Below are positions 33,848-43,193 of a stretch of 57,870 nucleotides of DNA, piece after piece. Origin of the DNA: an uncultured Pelagibacteraceae bacterium (GTDB taxonomy: Bacteria > Pseudomonadota > Alphaproteobacteria > Pelagibacterales > Pelagibacteraceae); contig CACPJP010000004.1 in the NCBI GenBank assembly GCA_902634325.1, forward strand, positions 1 to 57,870, written 5' to 3'. Position numbers and translations under genes: made by a program. The number at the start of each line of letters is the position of its first letter. The stretch's first letter is position 1. The notes beneath the pieces were generated by a model. The model ran no database searches and was not told the DNA's origin. It saw only the letters and a list, made by a program, of their open reading frames with translations.

Positions 33848-35620
33848 TTAATGAAAAGTCTTTTCTGAGAAAAGATTAGTTAATTGATTTATCATTGCAT
33901 CACCAAGATCCTGAACGTCAGTGATTTTAACAGCCTTTTTGTAATATCTTGTGACATCATGACCTATCCCGATCGCCAAGAGTTCTACGGGAGACAATTG
34001 CTCTATTGCAACAACTGTTTTTTTTAAATCATTTTCAAGATAATCACTTAAATTAGTAGAAAGTGTGGAGTCGTCTACCGGAGCACCATCCGAAATAACC
34101 ATTAGTATTTTTCTTTCTTCTTTTCTTTTTCTCATTTTGTTAAATGTCCACCTCAAGGCTTCACCATCTATATTTTCCTTTAGAAGACCTTCCTTAAGCA
34201 TTAATCCCATATTTTTTTTTGTCTGTCGCCAAGGAATATCTGCAGATTTATAAATTATATGTCTCAGGTCATTTAATCTGCCAGGAAATTTTGGTTTATT
34301 ATTATTTGTCCATTTTTCTCTGCTTGATCCACCTTTCCAATGTTTTGTTGTAAATCCTAATACTTCAACTTTGACGGAACATCTTTCCAAAGTTCTTGCA
34401 AGTATATCTGCGCAAACTGCCGCAACTGAAATTGGTTTACCTCTCATGGATCCTGAATTGTCGATTAAAATCGTTACCAGAGTATCTTTAAATTCTGTTT
34501 CTTTTTCTTTTTTAAAAGAAAGCGAGTTTAAAGGGTCAATTATTATTCTAGTTAATTTTGACGTATCCAAAATACCTTCTTCCAAGTCAAATTCCCAAGA
34601 TCTATTTTGTTTTGCTAATAATTTTCTTTGTAATTTATTTGCCAGTTTTGAAACAAAAGTTTTTAATTGTATAAGTTGTTGGTCAAGAGAAGATCTTAGT
34701 CTTTTAAGTTCTTCCTCAGATTCAAGATCTTCAGCTCTGATCACCTCATCAAACTCCTCCGTATATACTTTGTATTTTCTTGTATTATTGGAAGGAAATT
34801 TTTTTGTCCTTTTTCTTACACTTCCGTCTTCACTTTCAAATTCTTTAAACGCTTGCTCCTCTTCGTTATTCTGCTCTGATAATTCTTCTATATTTGAAAT
34901 ATTGGAATCTAAAACCTCTTTATTTTCTTGGTCATCTTTCAATTGACTTCTATTTTCGTCTTCCCCTTGGTTCTTGAGAGACTCTTTTTCTTTTTTTTGA
35001 TCAGCAATATCTTCGTAAACTTCTTTTTCCCCGATATTCATCCTAGATATTATTTTTGAAATAATTTCATTAAATTTAGCTTGATTTTTTATATTATTCT
35101 TAAGGACTTCTGAATTTTTTTTAATATTTTCAGTAAAATTTTTCTTAAATTTTTTTATCTTTGAATCCGAGCTTTTGATATCTTTTGTTTCAAACAAGAG
35201 ACTTCTAAAATAGTTGTAAAAAATATCTTCTATTGAGTTGTTTTTATATTCTTTCTTTTTATAAATTTCAGATAAATTTTTTTTAATACCTATAAATTTG
35301 TCAGAACCAATTTTTTCATATCTTATCTTTTCAGCTATTTCGTACAGTTTATTTGCATTGTCTCCCTTGGGCTTGTAAGTATTAAAAACTTCAGTATTGC
35401 TGTATTTAAGTCTAAGTGCTTCAGAATCAGCTTGTGCACGAAATTTTAAATAATCCTGAGTTTTTTCTAACTTATTAATTTCTGGCAAATAAGCATTTTT
35501 ATCATCTTTTTTAATTCGTTTTCCAAAATTTATATTGCAGTCGCTCGTTTCTGAAATTGATTTTATGGTAGATGTAAGGGCCTGCTTAAAGTCCTGCACA
35601 TGTAGATCTTTTTTTTCCAT
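33848..35620 (-). CDS. cobT: CobT-type VWA protein (cobaltochelatase subunit family)
   Basis: Protein of 590 aa. The N-terminal CobT domain is followed by a long Lys/Glu-rich acidic coil (about residues 190-290). A C-terminal von Willebrand A domain carries the MIDAS motif DNSGSM near residue 387 and [12 protein letters not shown]. In B12-producing bacteria CobT assembles with AAA+ CobS and CobN to insert cobalt. It starts two bases after cobS on the same strand. CobN and other cob genes are absent here, and SAR11-like cells are generally thought not to make B12 from scratch, so a chaperone-like CobS/CobT module with another client is a real alternative. Confidence 0.88.
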   Translation of the reverse strand: MEKKDLHVQDFKQALTSTIKSISETSDCNINFGKRIKKDDKNAYLPEINKLEKTQDYLKFRAQADSEALRLKYSNTEVFNTYKPKGDNANKLYEIAEKIRYEKIGSDKFIGIKKNLSEIYKKKEYKNNSIEDIFYNYFRSLLFETKDIKSSDSKIKKFKKNFTENIKKNSEVLKNNIKNQAKFNEIISKIISRMNIGEKEVYEDIADQKKEKESLKNQGEDENRSQLKDDQENKEVLDSNISNIEELSEQNNEEEQAFKEFESEDGSVRKRTKKFPSNNTRKYKVYTEEFDEVIRAEDLESEEELKRLRSSLDQQLIQLKTFVSKLANKLQRKLLAKQNRSWEFDLEEGILDTSKLTRIIIDPLNSLSFKKEKETEFKDTLVTILIDNSGSMRGKPISVAAVCADILARTLERCSVKVEVLGFTTKHWKGGSSREKWTNNNKPKFPGRLNDLRHIIYKSADIPWRQTKKNMGLMLKEGLLKENIDGEALRWTFNKMRKRKEERKILMVISDGAPVDDSTLSTNLSDYLENDLKKTVVAIEQLSPVELLAIGIGHDVTRYYKKAVKITDVQDLGDAMINQLTNLFSEKTFH

Positions 35621-35621
35621 T

Positions 35622-36602
35622 TTAGGAAATTTTTATATTAATAGAAGATTCTGGCAAATCTTCACCAAAACATCTCTGATAATATTCTGAAATGATTTTT
35701 CTTTCTAGTTCATCACATTTATTAAGGAAAGTTACTCTAAATGCATACCCAATATCCTTAAATATTTTTGCATTTTCGGCCCAATGAATCACAGTTCTTG
35801 GACTCATTACTGTTGAAATATCTCCATTTACAAAACCATTCCTTGTAAGCTCAGCTACTTTAATCATATTTGAAACTTTGTCTTTACCATCCTTATTATT
35901 AAAATGTTTATTTTTTGCCAAAACAATTGCCAATTCTTTTTCAAATTTTAAGTAATTAAGTGTAGTAACTATATTCCATCTATCCATTTGGCCCTGGTTA
36001 ATCTGTTGTGTACCGTGATAAAGACCAGTGGTATCACCTAATCCCACAGTATTTGTGGTTGCAAACATTCTAAAAAATTTATTTTGGCTAATTATTCTAT
36101 TTTTGTCTAAAAGGGTAAATTTGCCATCACTTTCTAATATTCTTTGTATTACAAACATAACGTCTGGTCTGCCCGCATCATATTCATCAAAAACTAAAGC
36201 CACAGGGTTCTGAATTGACCAAGGGAGAATTCCTTCTTTGAATTCTGTTATTTGTTTCCCATCTTTTATTACAATGGAGTCCTTACCAATCAAATCTATT
36301 CGACTGATATGGCTATCAAGATTAACTCTTACACATGGCCAATTAAGTCTTGCCGCAACTTGTTCTATATGAGTTGATTTTCCAGTACCGTGATATCCCT
36401 GCACTAAAACTCTTTTGTTAAAAGAAAATCCTGAAAGTATTGCAAGAGTTGTGTCTCTATCAAATTTATAGTCACTATCAATTTCCGGAACATGCTGATT
36501 TTTTTTTGAAAAACCCTCAACTTCCATTTCAGTATCAATATTAAAAGTCTGTTTGACTGAGATTTTAATATCTGGTTTTTGATTCTGTAAAGCTGTATTC
36601 AT
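35622..36602 (-). CDS. cobS: CobS-type AAA+ ATPase (cobaltochelatase subunit family)
   Basis: AAA+ ATPase of the MoxR/CobS clade, 326 aa. Walker A is GYHGTGKST (residues 69-77) and Walker B LVFDEYD (136-142). A sensor-type [10 protein letters not shown] and an arginine-finger region [12 protein letters not shown] follow. It forms ring complexes with the VWA protein CobT, coded immediately downstream. Its ATG overlaps the TGA of the J-domain gene (ATGA). The J-protein/CobS/CobT coupling suggests a chaperone-like remodelling role; cobalt insertion is the annotated family role but is not proven by context here. Confidence 0.9.
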   Translation of the reverse strand: MNTALQNQKPDIKISVKQTFNIDTEMEVEGFSKKNQHVPEIDSDYKFDRDTTLAILSGFSFNKRVLVQGYHGTGKSTHIEQVAARLNWPCVRVNLDSHISRIDLIGKDSIVIKDGKQITEFKEGILPWSIQNPVALVFDEYDAGRPDVMFVIQRILESDGKFTLLDKNRIISQNKFFRMFATTNTVGLGDTTGLYHGTQQINQGQMDRWNIVTTLNYLKFEKELAIVLAKNKHFNNKDGKDKVSNMIKVAELTRNGFVNGDISTVMSPRTVIHWAENAKIFKDIGYAFRVTFLNKCDELERKIISEYYQRCFGEDLPESSINIKIS

Positions 36603-37117
36603 TTTTGTTTACTCACACTCAGTTTAAGTTGACTGTACGCCAAAGTTACTCTTTTTAAAATATCTTCGTATTTTTTACTTCCCCGATTTTTATCAGGATG
36701 ATATTTCTTTACAAGTCCTTTAAATTTTTTTTGTATATCAGACCACTTTGCTTCACTTTTTAGCCCCAAAACCTCTAAAGCATGACGGTCTTTTTCGGAA
36801 AGTTTTGACTCTTTAAAGTTTTTAAAGCCATGGTTTTTAAAAATGCTAATTTTATCCTCAAGCGCATTATTCCAAAGAACCTTAAAAAAATTATCTGAAG
36901 AACCAAAACTTTTTGTAGGCTTATGCCACGTGAGATCAGATTTGATAAAGTATTCAACTTCTTCCTGGCTCATATTTGAAAAATAATTCCAATTTTTGTT
37001 AAAAATTTTGATATGCTCGAGACAAAGATATTTAAATTTCCTGCTATTGTCCCTTTCTATTGGAGCCTTGTATTTGCCCAATTCTTTGCAGTTTTCCCAG
37101 TCACAAATATTTTTCAT
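36599..37117 (-). CDS. J-domain (DnaJ-like) protein with N-terminal Cys/His region
   Basis: Protein of 172 aa. The C-terminal J domain (about residues 113-170) has the essential HPD at 140-142 ([10 protein letters not shown]) and should stimulate a DnaK-type chaperone. The N-terminal region holds CDWENC and YLCLEH, a Cys/His set that may bind zinc or be redox-active. I choose the ATG at 37117; a TTG at 37129 would add four residues. It is coupled to cobS and divergent from bolA across about 35 bases, an arrangement shared by many alphaproteobacteria. Confidence 0.88.
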   Translation of the reverse strand: MKNICDWENCKELGKYKAPIERDNSRKFKYLCLEHIKIFNKNWNYFSNMSQEEVEYFIKSDLTWHKPTKSFGSSDNFFKVLWNNALEDKISIFKNHGFKNFKESKLSEKDRHALEVLGLKSEAKWSDIQKKFKGLVKKYHPDKNRGSKKYEDILKRVTLAYSQLKLSVSKQK

Positions 37118-37152
37118 AATAAATTTCAATTATATAGTACAATACATATTTA

Positions 37153-37407
37153 ATGAAAAGTTTAATAGAAACTATAAAAGAAAAAATTAGAAACAATATA
37201 CAAGTTAGCAAGATAGAAATAATTGATAATACACATATACATAAAAGACATAAGTCTTTTAACAAAAGTAAGCTTCATTTAAAGATAATGATAGAGTCCG
37301 ATTTTTTAAAATCTTTTAATAAGGTCGATTCTCACAAAAAAATAATAAGCCTTTTAAAAGATGAGATAAAAACTAAAATTCACTCTTTAGAAATAAAGAT
37401 TAATTAA
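37153..37407 (+). CDS. bolA: BolA-family protein
   Basis: Small 84-aa BolA-fold protein. The family core is visible as HIHKRHKSFNKSKLHLKIMIESDFL, followed by SHKKIISLLKDEIKTKIHSLEIK, the helix-strand end with the conserved SH(R/K) and HSL positions. BolA proteins partner monothiol glutaredoxins in iron-sulfur cluster handling and stress response. It is divergent from the J-domain gene and its 3' end overlaps aroB by eight bases, tail to tail. A few extra N-terminal residues could be start-site error. Confidence 0.88.
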   Translation: MKSLIETIKEKIRNNIQVSKIEIIDNTHIHKRHKSFNKSKLHLKIMIESDFLKSFNKVDSHKKIISLLKDEIKTKIHSLEIKIN

Positions 37408-38509
37408 TTTTTTTTAATACTTCTTTCATTTGCTTTGGACTTATCCTAAAATCTCCAGGATTTGTAGTTTTTCCTATTTTTTTTAGAAGTATTAAGTTTA
37501 TTTTGTTATCGTAATTTTTTTTATCAATTCTCATAAAATCTACAATTTTATTAAAATCTTTTTTTAAAAAATATTTTTTTAAGGATGAAGGCAAATTATT
37601 AGCTTTATAAATTTTCTCAATTTCTTTTAGAGTATAATTCGAACATAATCTTTTTCTGACCGACAATCTTGTTGCTAATAACATTCCAATAAGTACTGCC
37701 TCTCCATGATTTATTTTTCTTGAAAAATTACTAGCCGCTTCAATTCCATGGGCAAAAGTATGACCGAAATTTAATAGCATTCTTTTACCCGATTCTTTTT
37801 CATCCCTAGTAACAAAATAAATTTTATTTTTACAACTTCTTGTTATTGAATTCTTTAGAACTTTTAAATTTCTTTCTTCTAAAATTTTTTTAGAATTTTT
37901 TTTTAAATAATTAAAAAATTTTTTATCTCGGATTAAAGAATATTTTAATATTTCAGCAAATCCACATACCAATTCTCTTTTGGGTAAACTTTTTAAAAAA
38001 GCAAGTTCAGAAATTACCAATCTTGGCTGATAAAATGAACCTATTAAATTTTTACCCTCTTTTGAGTTTACTCCGGTTTTGCCTCCTACTGAGGAGTCAA
38101 CCTGAGATAATAATGTAGAGGGAATATTAATAAAATTTATCCCTCTTTTTAAAATACTCGAAACAAATCCTACAAAGTCACCAATTATTCCACCTCCGAC
38201 CGCAACTATAGAGTCACCTCTGTTAAATTTTTTTTGAAGCAAGCTCTCTACAAGAAGGCCTGCATTTTTAAAAGATTTTAAATTTTCTTTTGGTAAATAT
38301 TCTTTCGAATAAACTTTATAACCTGATAATGCTCTTTTAACTTTTTTTTTATATTGTCCCGGAATATTCTTATCCAAAATTAGAGCTACCTTTTTTGTTT
38401 GTGGGCATGTGTATTTAATTTGTTTTCCAAGCAAACTCAATGCTCCGCTACCAATAAAAATCGAATAATCTATTTCTCGATTTTTTACCTTTATTTTATG
38501 TATTCTCAT
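37400..38509 (-). CDS. aroB: 3-Dehydroquinate synthase
   Basis: NAD- and metal-dependent enzyme of 369 aa that converts DAHP to 3-dehydroquinate, step two of the shikimate path. GGGIIGDFVGFVSSILKRG (NAD loop), PSTLLSQVDSSVGGKTGVN (substrate loop) and NFGHTFAHGIE (metal His) are clear. It overlaps the 3' end of aroK by 14 bases, so both are coexpressed. Length and start (ATG at 38509) match the family. Confidence 0.98.
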   Translation of the reverse strand: MRIHKIKVKNREIDYSIFIGSGALSLLGKQIKYTCPQTKKVALILDKNIPGQYKKKVKRALSGYKVYSKEYLPKENLKSFKNAGLLVESLLQKKFNRGDSIVAVGGGIIGDFVGFVSSILKRGINFINIPSTLLSQVDSSVGGKTGVNSKEGKNLIGSFYQPRLVISELAFLKSLPKRELVCGFAEILKYSLIRDKKFFNYLKKNSKKILEERNLKVLKNSITRSCKNKIYFVTRDEKESGKRMLLNFGHTFAHGIEAASNFSRKINHGEAVLIGMLLATRLSVRKRLCSNYTLKEIEKIYKANNLPSSLKKYFLKKDFNKIVDFMRIDKKNYDNKINLILLKKIGKTTNPGDFRISPKQMKEVLKKIN

Positions 38510-39011
38510 AAAGTTTTTTGATTTCTTCCACTATTTTATTATTAGTTTTAAAATTACAATCTATTTTACAATCAGCTAACGAATAAACTTTTTTTCTCTC
38601 TTCATAAATTTTCTTTAAACTTTCTTTGGAAATTTTTTTTAACAAAGGTCTTTTTTGACTAGCTTTTGTTCTTTTAAAAATTTCATCAATATTTATATCT
38701 AACCATACAGAAAAAGAAGACTTTTTAATGTTTTCTCTGATAGTCTCATTCATAAACGCACCACCACCTAGAGCTATTATTAGGCTTTCATTGTTTAATG
38801 CCTTTATAGTTTCCTCTTTCTCTTGCTCTCGAAAGAAATCCTCTCCTTTTGTTTCAAATATCTGAGATACAGAAAGGGAAAGTTTTTTTTCAATTATATT
38901 GTCAATGTCAACAAACTTCAGCTTTAGCTCGGTAGACAAGGATTTTCCTATAGTTGACTTGCCTGATCCCATCATTCCAGTTAATACAAGGTTTCTTTTC
39001 AATTTATTCAC
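38496..39011 (-). CDS. aroK: Shikimate kinase
   Basis: P-loop kinase of 171 aa that phosphorylates shikimate. Walker A is GMMGSGKST (residues 12-20), the shikimate-binding DID is near residue 36, and the glycine loop ALGGGAF follows. TKASQKRPLL is the lid Arg region. The start is GTG at 39011; no ATG precedes the P-loop. It is coupled to aroB by a 14-base overlap and divergent from a 59-aa membrane protein. Confidence 0.97.
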   Translation of the reverse strand: MNKLKRNLVLTGMMGSGKSTIGKSLSTELKLKFVDIDNIIEKKLSLSVSQIFETKGEDFFREQEKEETIKALNNESLIIALGGGAFMNETIRENIKKSSFSVWLDINIDEIFKRTKASQKRPLLKKISKESLKKIYEERKKVYSLADCKIDCNFKTNNKIVEEIKKLYENT

Positions 39012-39076
39012 ACAATTTCAATTTGATTTATCACAAATTTGTCTTATTTTTTAAGTTTAAATATATTTTATTTACT

Positions 39077-39256
39077 ATGCAACAGAGATTACAGAGATCA
39101 AGAGGCGGCACACCCTTTGTTAGAATAATTGTAAAAATACTTCTAGTATTTTTAGTAATACTTTTTTCATTTTTTTTTATAGAAAAAATTGACTTTCCTT
39201 CACCAAAGAAAGAAATCATTAAAGATGTTACCGACAAAATCATTAAACTTCGTTAG
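39077..39256 (+). CDS. Small inner-membrane protein, 59 aa
   Basis: ATG at 39077. A basic head MQQRLQRSRGGTPFVR is followed by one strong span (residues 17-36) and a Lys/Ile-rich tail ending in IIKLR, predicted to face the periplasm. Its last 32 bases overlap the start of the exported 583-aa protein in another frame, so the two are probably made together. I do not recognise a family. The overlap supports both start choices. Confidence 0.65.
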   Translation: MQQRLQRSRGGTPFVRIIVKILLVFLVILFSFFFIEKIDFPSPKKEIIKDVTDKIIKLR

Positions 39257-40976
39257 TAAATTTTTAATTTTACTCAGTTTTTCAATATTTTTACATCTTG
39301 AGGTAAAAGGGGAAGAACAAATAGACATATGGAAAAAACAAAAAAACGATAACGAAGAAATTATCAAAAAAGAAAATATAGAGAAAAAATCGAAAATAGA
39401 TTATTCCAAAAAAGATAAAGCAGAAGGCCAAATAGAAATTACCGACAAAGATCAGGACAAAGAGAAGCCCGCCGAACTTTCGGGGCTTTACGATCCTGGA
39501 AAAAACGATCTAAGTTTGGGCATGTGGTCAAACACTAACGGTACGTTGATCAAAGACACTTTGAAGAGAATAACGAAAACTCAACTTTCAAATTTTTCTG
39601 AAAAACTTTTTATTGATACGATGTTTACATATTCCTTTCCTCCAGAAAAAAATTTATCTAGGGAAGAATTTTTAAAATTGAAATTACAATGGTTGGTTGA
39701 TAATAATAAAATCGAACTTATAGAAGAATTTTTAAATACAAATTTGGAGTTCTCAGGAAAATCAAAGTTAATAAAACATCTGGTAGACTATTATATTGCA
39801 TCAGCAAATATTTCTAAAAGTTGTGAAAAAGCGAATCTCATTAACAAAGAGATCAAAGATAACTACCTAGATAAATTTAGAATCTATTGTTTGGTACTAA
39901 ATAAAAAAAATGAACAAGCACAACTAAATTTTGATTTATTAAGAGAAGAAGGAAGATCAGATAAGTTTTTTAGCAACAAGATTTTATTTTTACTTGGTAT
40001 AAATGAAAAACCAGATAACAAAACTTCAGATAAGAATCTCTTATACTTTTATCTTTCATCAATTACAGTAGAAAATTTTAAGTATGAACCAAATGAAAAA
40101 ACTGACAAAAATATATGGAAATATTTGACTGCGTCAAATTTAATTTCCATAGATCAATTAGAAGATCCCAAAGTAATAAATAAATACGAAGTTGCTGCGC
40201 AACAAGGAACTTTTGATAAGGATAAAATTTTTGAAATTTACTTATCAATTCCTTTTAATATTAGTCAATTAATTAATGCAAATACAGCATATCTAAATTT
40301 AACTGGTTACGAAGCAAGAGCTTTAATTTACCAAAAAATATTATTGTCGGATAATACAGCAAATAAATTGGAACTACTTTTTTTATTACAGGATTTATTT
40401 GAAAAAGATAAACTAAATAGTATTTATACTGGATATTTAAGTGATGCTTTAAAATCTATAGATCCCAAGGATGTACCAGATAATTTTAAAAAATTAGTTA
40501 AAAAAAATATCATTTTAGAAAAGAGCAAAGAATTAGGAAAAATTAAATATGATGATAAAATTCTACACCGTTCAAAGATTATAAAACTCTTTACAGAAGA
40601 AGCTCCAGACAAAGAAAAAATACAAAAAGATTTTAGAAGTATTTCCAAGAAGATAGGAAAAAATAAAAAATACTTCTTTTCCATTAAAGACGTGATTGTT
40701 TTAGAAACTTTATCTTCCGATGGTTTTAAGATGCCCAAAGAGATTAATAGTTGGTCTCTCCCAACTAATTTAACCGTTCCATCTAATCTAAATACACTTA
40801 TAGAAAATGAAGAAATTGGAATGTTAATGCTCAAACTTATAGAAATAATAGGAAGTGATGATATTGAAAATTTAGATCCCGAAACGTTATATTTTGTTGT
40901 TAATCTCTTGAACAAAGCAAAAATAAAAAAAGTCAGAAATCAAATTTTAAATCTCACCCTACCTTTAAGAGTTTAA
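39225..40976 (+). CDS. Exported protein of unknown function, Lys/Glu-rich
   Basis: The 583-aa product begins at the ATG at 39225; an in-frame TTG at 39189 is less likely because the ATG places a classic signal peptide first (basic MLPTKSLNFVSK, hydrophobic core to about residue 26, cleavage near VKG-EE). A charged linker follows (residues 30-75), then a long, mostly helical body without clear repeats. No catalytic motif is recognised. It may be a periplasmic scaffold with the membrane protein ahead of it. It lies before def in the operon direction, with an 18-base gap. Confidence 0.7.
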   Translation: MLPTKSLNFVSKFLILLSFSIFLHLEVKGEEQIDIWKKQKNDNEEIIKKENIEKKSKIDYSKKDKAEGQIEITDKDQDKEKPAELSGLYDPGKNDLSLGMWSNTNGTLIKDTLKRITKTQLSNFSEKLFIDTMFTYSFPPEKNLSREEFLKLKLQWLVDNNKIELIEEFLNTNLEFSGKSKLIKHLVDYYIASANISKSCEKANLINKEIKDNYLDKFRIYCLVLNKKNEQAQLNFDLLREEGRSDKFFSNKILFLLGINEKPDNKTSDKNLLYFYLSSITVENFKYEPNEKTDKNIWKYLTASNLISIDQLEDPKVINKYEVAAQQGTFDKDKIFEIYLSIPFNISQLINANTAYLNLTGYEARALIYQKILLSDNTANKLELLFLLQDLFEKDKLNSIYTGYLSDALKSIDPKDVPDNFKKLVKKNIILEKSKELGKIKYDDKILHRSKIIKLFTEEAPDKEKIQKDFRSISKKIGKNKKYFFSIKDVIVLETLSSDGFKMPKEINSWSLPTNLTVPSNLNTLIENEEIGMLMLKLIEIIGSDDIENLDPETLYFVVNLLNKAKIKKVRNQILNLTLPLRV

Positions 40977-40994
40977 TTCATATATAAAGATTTT

Positions 40995-41519
40995 ATGACT
41001 ATAAGAAAAATATTAACCGAACCAGATCCCATTCTAAGACAAAAGTCTCAGCCAGTAGATAAGGTTGATGACGAAATTAGAAAACTAATGGATGATATGT
41101 TAGAGACAATGTATAATGCCCCAGGCATTGGTCTTGCTGCTATTCAGGTAGGTGTTCCAAAAAGAATAATAGTTTTAGATATTTCAAAAGACCCAGAAAA
41201 AAAAGAACCAATGTATTTTGTGAATCCCGAAGTAGTTTTGACTTCAAAGAATGATGTAACTTATGAAGAAGGCTGCTTGTCAGTACCTGGACAGTTTGCA
41301 GAAGTTGATCGGCCAGACAGCTGTATAGTTAAATATTTAGATTATAGTGGTAATTATAAAGAGCTTAAAGCAGAGGGCTTGTTAGCAACATGTATTCAAC
41401 ATGAAATAGATCATTTAGAGGGAATATTATTTATTGATTATTTGTCCAAACTTAAAAAGTCCATGATAGTAAAAAAACTTTCAAAACAAAAAAAAGAATT
41501 AGAAAGAATAGTAGTTTAA
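40995..41519 (+). CDS. def: Peptide deformylase
   Basis: Metalloenzyme of 174 aa that removes formyl from nascent Met. All three motifs are present: GIGLAAIQVG, EEGCLSVPG (metal Cys) and QHEIDHLEG (two metal His and catalytic Glu). The Lys-rich C-terminus is usual. It is grouped with fmt, the formyltransferase it undoes, 13 bases downstream. Confidence 0.98.
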   Translation: MTIRKILTEPDPILRQKSQPVDKVDDEIRKLMDDMLETMYNAPGIGLAAIQVGVPKRIIVLDISKDPEKKEPMYFVNPEVVLTSKNDVTYEEGCLSVPGQFAEVDRPDSCIVKYLDYSGNYKELKAEGLLATCIQHEIDHLEGILFIDYLSKLKKSMIVKKLSKQKKELERIVV

Positions 41520-41532
41520 TTTCAAAAATTTA

Positions 41533-42453
41533 ATGTCACAAAAAATTGTTTTTATGGGAACACCTGAGTTCTCAGTACCAACTTTAGAGTCCTTGGTAAA
41601 TTCTGATCATAAAATTTTGGCGGTATACTCTCAACCAGCTAGTAAAGCAAACCGTGGCCAAAAAGTAATTCCCTCAAGCATTGAGGTTTTTGCAAAAGAA
41701 AACTCATTAAATATAAGAACACCAACAAAATTAGATACTGACGAAGAATATAATTTTTTGAAAAAGTTAAAACCAGACATTGTAATTGTAATAGCTTACG
41801 GAAAGCTTATACCAAAAAGATTTTTAAGTTTGGCAAAACATGGATTTGTCAATATTCATGCTTCACTATTACCAAAGTGGAGAGGTGCCGCTCCCATACA
41901 AAGATCAATTATGAATCTGGATAACGAAACCGGAATAACCATTATGAAGATAGTCGAAGAGTTAGATGCTGGACCTATAATGGACCAAAATAAAATTAAA
42001 ATAAATGAAAATATAAATAGCTCAACTTTATCTAAAGTTCTGTCTCAACTAGGAGCAAAATCTATTATGGATGCAATAAGCAAGATAGAAAAAGGTGAGG
42101 CAAAATTTCAGGAGCAAAATCATAACCAAGCAACTTATGCAAAAAAAATTTCAAAAACAGAAGGGCAAATTCAGTGGAATGAAAGTGCCAAAAAAGTTTT
42201 GGCTAAAATTAATGGCTTAAACCCAAATCCTGGAGCTTGGTTTCAATACAAGAAGGAGAGATACAAAGTATGGAAAGCAAAAATAGTAAATGAAAATGGT
42301 GATATTGGAAAAACAATAGATGACAAACTCACAATTGCTTGCAACGAGCAATCGATAAAAATCCTTGAGATTCAAAAAGAAGGAAAAAGTAGACAGTTAA
42401 CCGATAAATTTTTGCTTGGTAATAAGATAAAACAGGGTGAGAGTATAGCCTAA
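41533..42453 (+). CDS. fmt: Methionyl-tRNA formyltransferase
   Basis: Enzyme of 306 aa that formylates initiator Met-tRNA. MGTPEFSVPTLESL is the N-terminal signature. The catalytic region NIHASLLPKWRGAAPIQRSI holds the Asn, His and downstream Asp (LDAGPI) of the hydrolase/transferase fold. A C-terminal OB domain starts about residue 205. Its stop overlaps the truA ATG by one base (TAATG). Confidence 0.98.
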   Translation: MSQKIVFMGTPEFSVPTLESLVNSDHKILAVYSQPASKANRGQKVIPSSIEVFAKENSLNIRTPTKLDTDEEYNFLKKLKPDIVIVIAYGKLIPKRFLSLAKHGFVNIHASLLPKWRGAAPIQRSIMNLDNETGITIMKIVEELDAGPIMDQNKIKINENINSSTLSKVLSQLGAKSIMDAISKIEKGEAKFQEQNHNQATYAKKISKTEGQIQWNESAKKVLAKINGLNPNPGAWFQYKKERYKVWKAKIVNENGDIGKTIDDKLTIACNEQSIKILEIQKEGKSRQLTDKFLLGNKIKQGESIA

Positions 42454-43193
42454 TGTTTACATATCAAATTAAAGTTGAGTATTTGGGAACAAACTTCGTT
42501 GGATGGCAAATTCAAAAGAATGGTCTTTCAGTTCAAGAGGTTCTGGAAAAAGCTTTATCTAAGTTTTTAAAAGATAAAGTTAGAGTTATAGGATCAGGTC
42601 GTACAGATGCCGGCGTTCATGCGAGTGAGCAGTCAGCTCATTTTAAAACAAAGCATAAGATAATTGACAAAAATATCTTTATAAATTCTATTAATTTTTT
42701 TTTAAGTAAATATCCCGTTTCTATTCTTGGCATAACAAAAAGGCCAAACAAATTTCATGCAAGACATAGTGCACATGAAAGAATTTACAGATATTTTATT
42801 ATCAATAGGCGTTCATCTTTAGTTTTGGAAAAAAATAAAGCCTGGCACATTAAAAAGAAACTTGATGTAAAAATTATGAGAAAGGGTGCTGAAATTCTAA
42901 AAGGTACTCATAATTTTTCAACATTCAGAGCCTCATCTTGTCAAGCGAGGTCTCCAATAAAAACAATGAAAAAGGCTATGGTAAAAAAAAATAAAAATCA
43001 AATTATTTTGACTTTTCAATCCAAATCTTTTTTGCAACAACAAGTTAGATCGATGGTAGGTTCTTTAAAATATTTAGGGGAAGGGAAGTGGAACTTAGAT
43101 GATTTTAAAAGGGCATTTTCATCAAAAAAAAGAACAATGTGTGCTCCTCCTGCTCCAGCACATGGACTTTATTTAGATAAAGTAAAATACTAA
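42453..43193 (+). CDS. truA: tRNA pseudouridine(38-40) synthase
   Basis: TruA of 246 aa that makes pseudouridine at positions 38-40 in the anticodon arm. Catalytic Asp52 is in GSGRTDAGVHA. YRYFI and FLQQQVRSMVGSLKYLGEG are the conserved C-terminal parts. It ends the def-fmt-truA block and is tail to tail, with no spacer, with the deacetylase-family gene. Confidence 0.97.
   Translation: MFTYQIKVEYLGTNFVGWQIQKNGLSVQEVLEKALSKFLKDKVRVIGSGRTDAGVHASEQSAHFKTKHKIIDKNIFINSINFFLSKYPVSILGITKRPNKFHARHSAHERIYRYFIINRRSSLVLEKNKAWHIKKKLDVKIMRKGAEILKGTHNFSTFRASSCQARSPIKTMKKAMVKKNKNQIILTFQSKSFLQQQVRSMVGSLKYLGEGKWNLDDFKRAFSSKKRTMCAPPAPAHGLYLDKVKY

Noticed and set aside
33858-33874. TCTTTTC/GAAAAGA hairpin as a terminator between YhhQ and cobT
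   Set aside because: It lies within the cobT coding end and has no T-run on either strand, so codon-driven chance pairing is more likely.
34371-34946. 191-codon open frame antisense to cobT
   Set aside because: Ser/Leu/Phe-rich mirror of the Glu/Lys-rich coil of CobT; no motif or start context.
40424-40915. 163-codon open frame antisense to the exported 583-aa protein
   Set aside because: Ser/Ile/Leu-rich shadow of a Lys/Glu-rich protein; no start context or motif.
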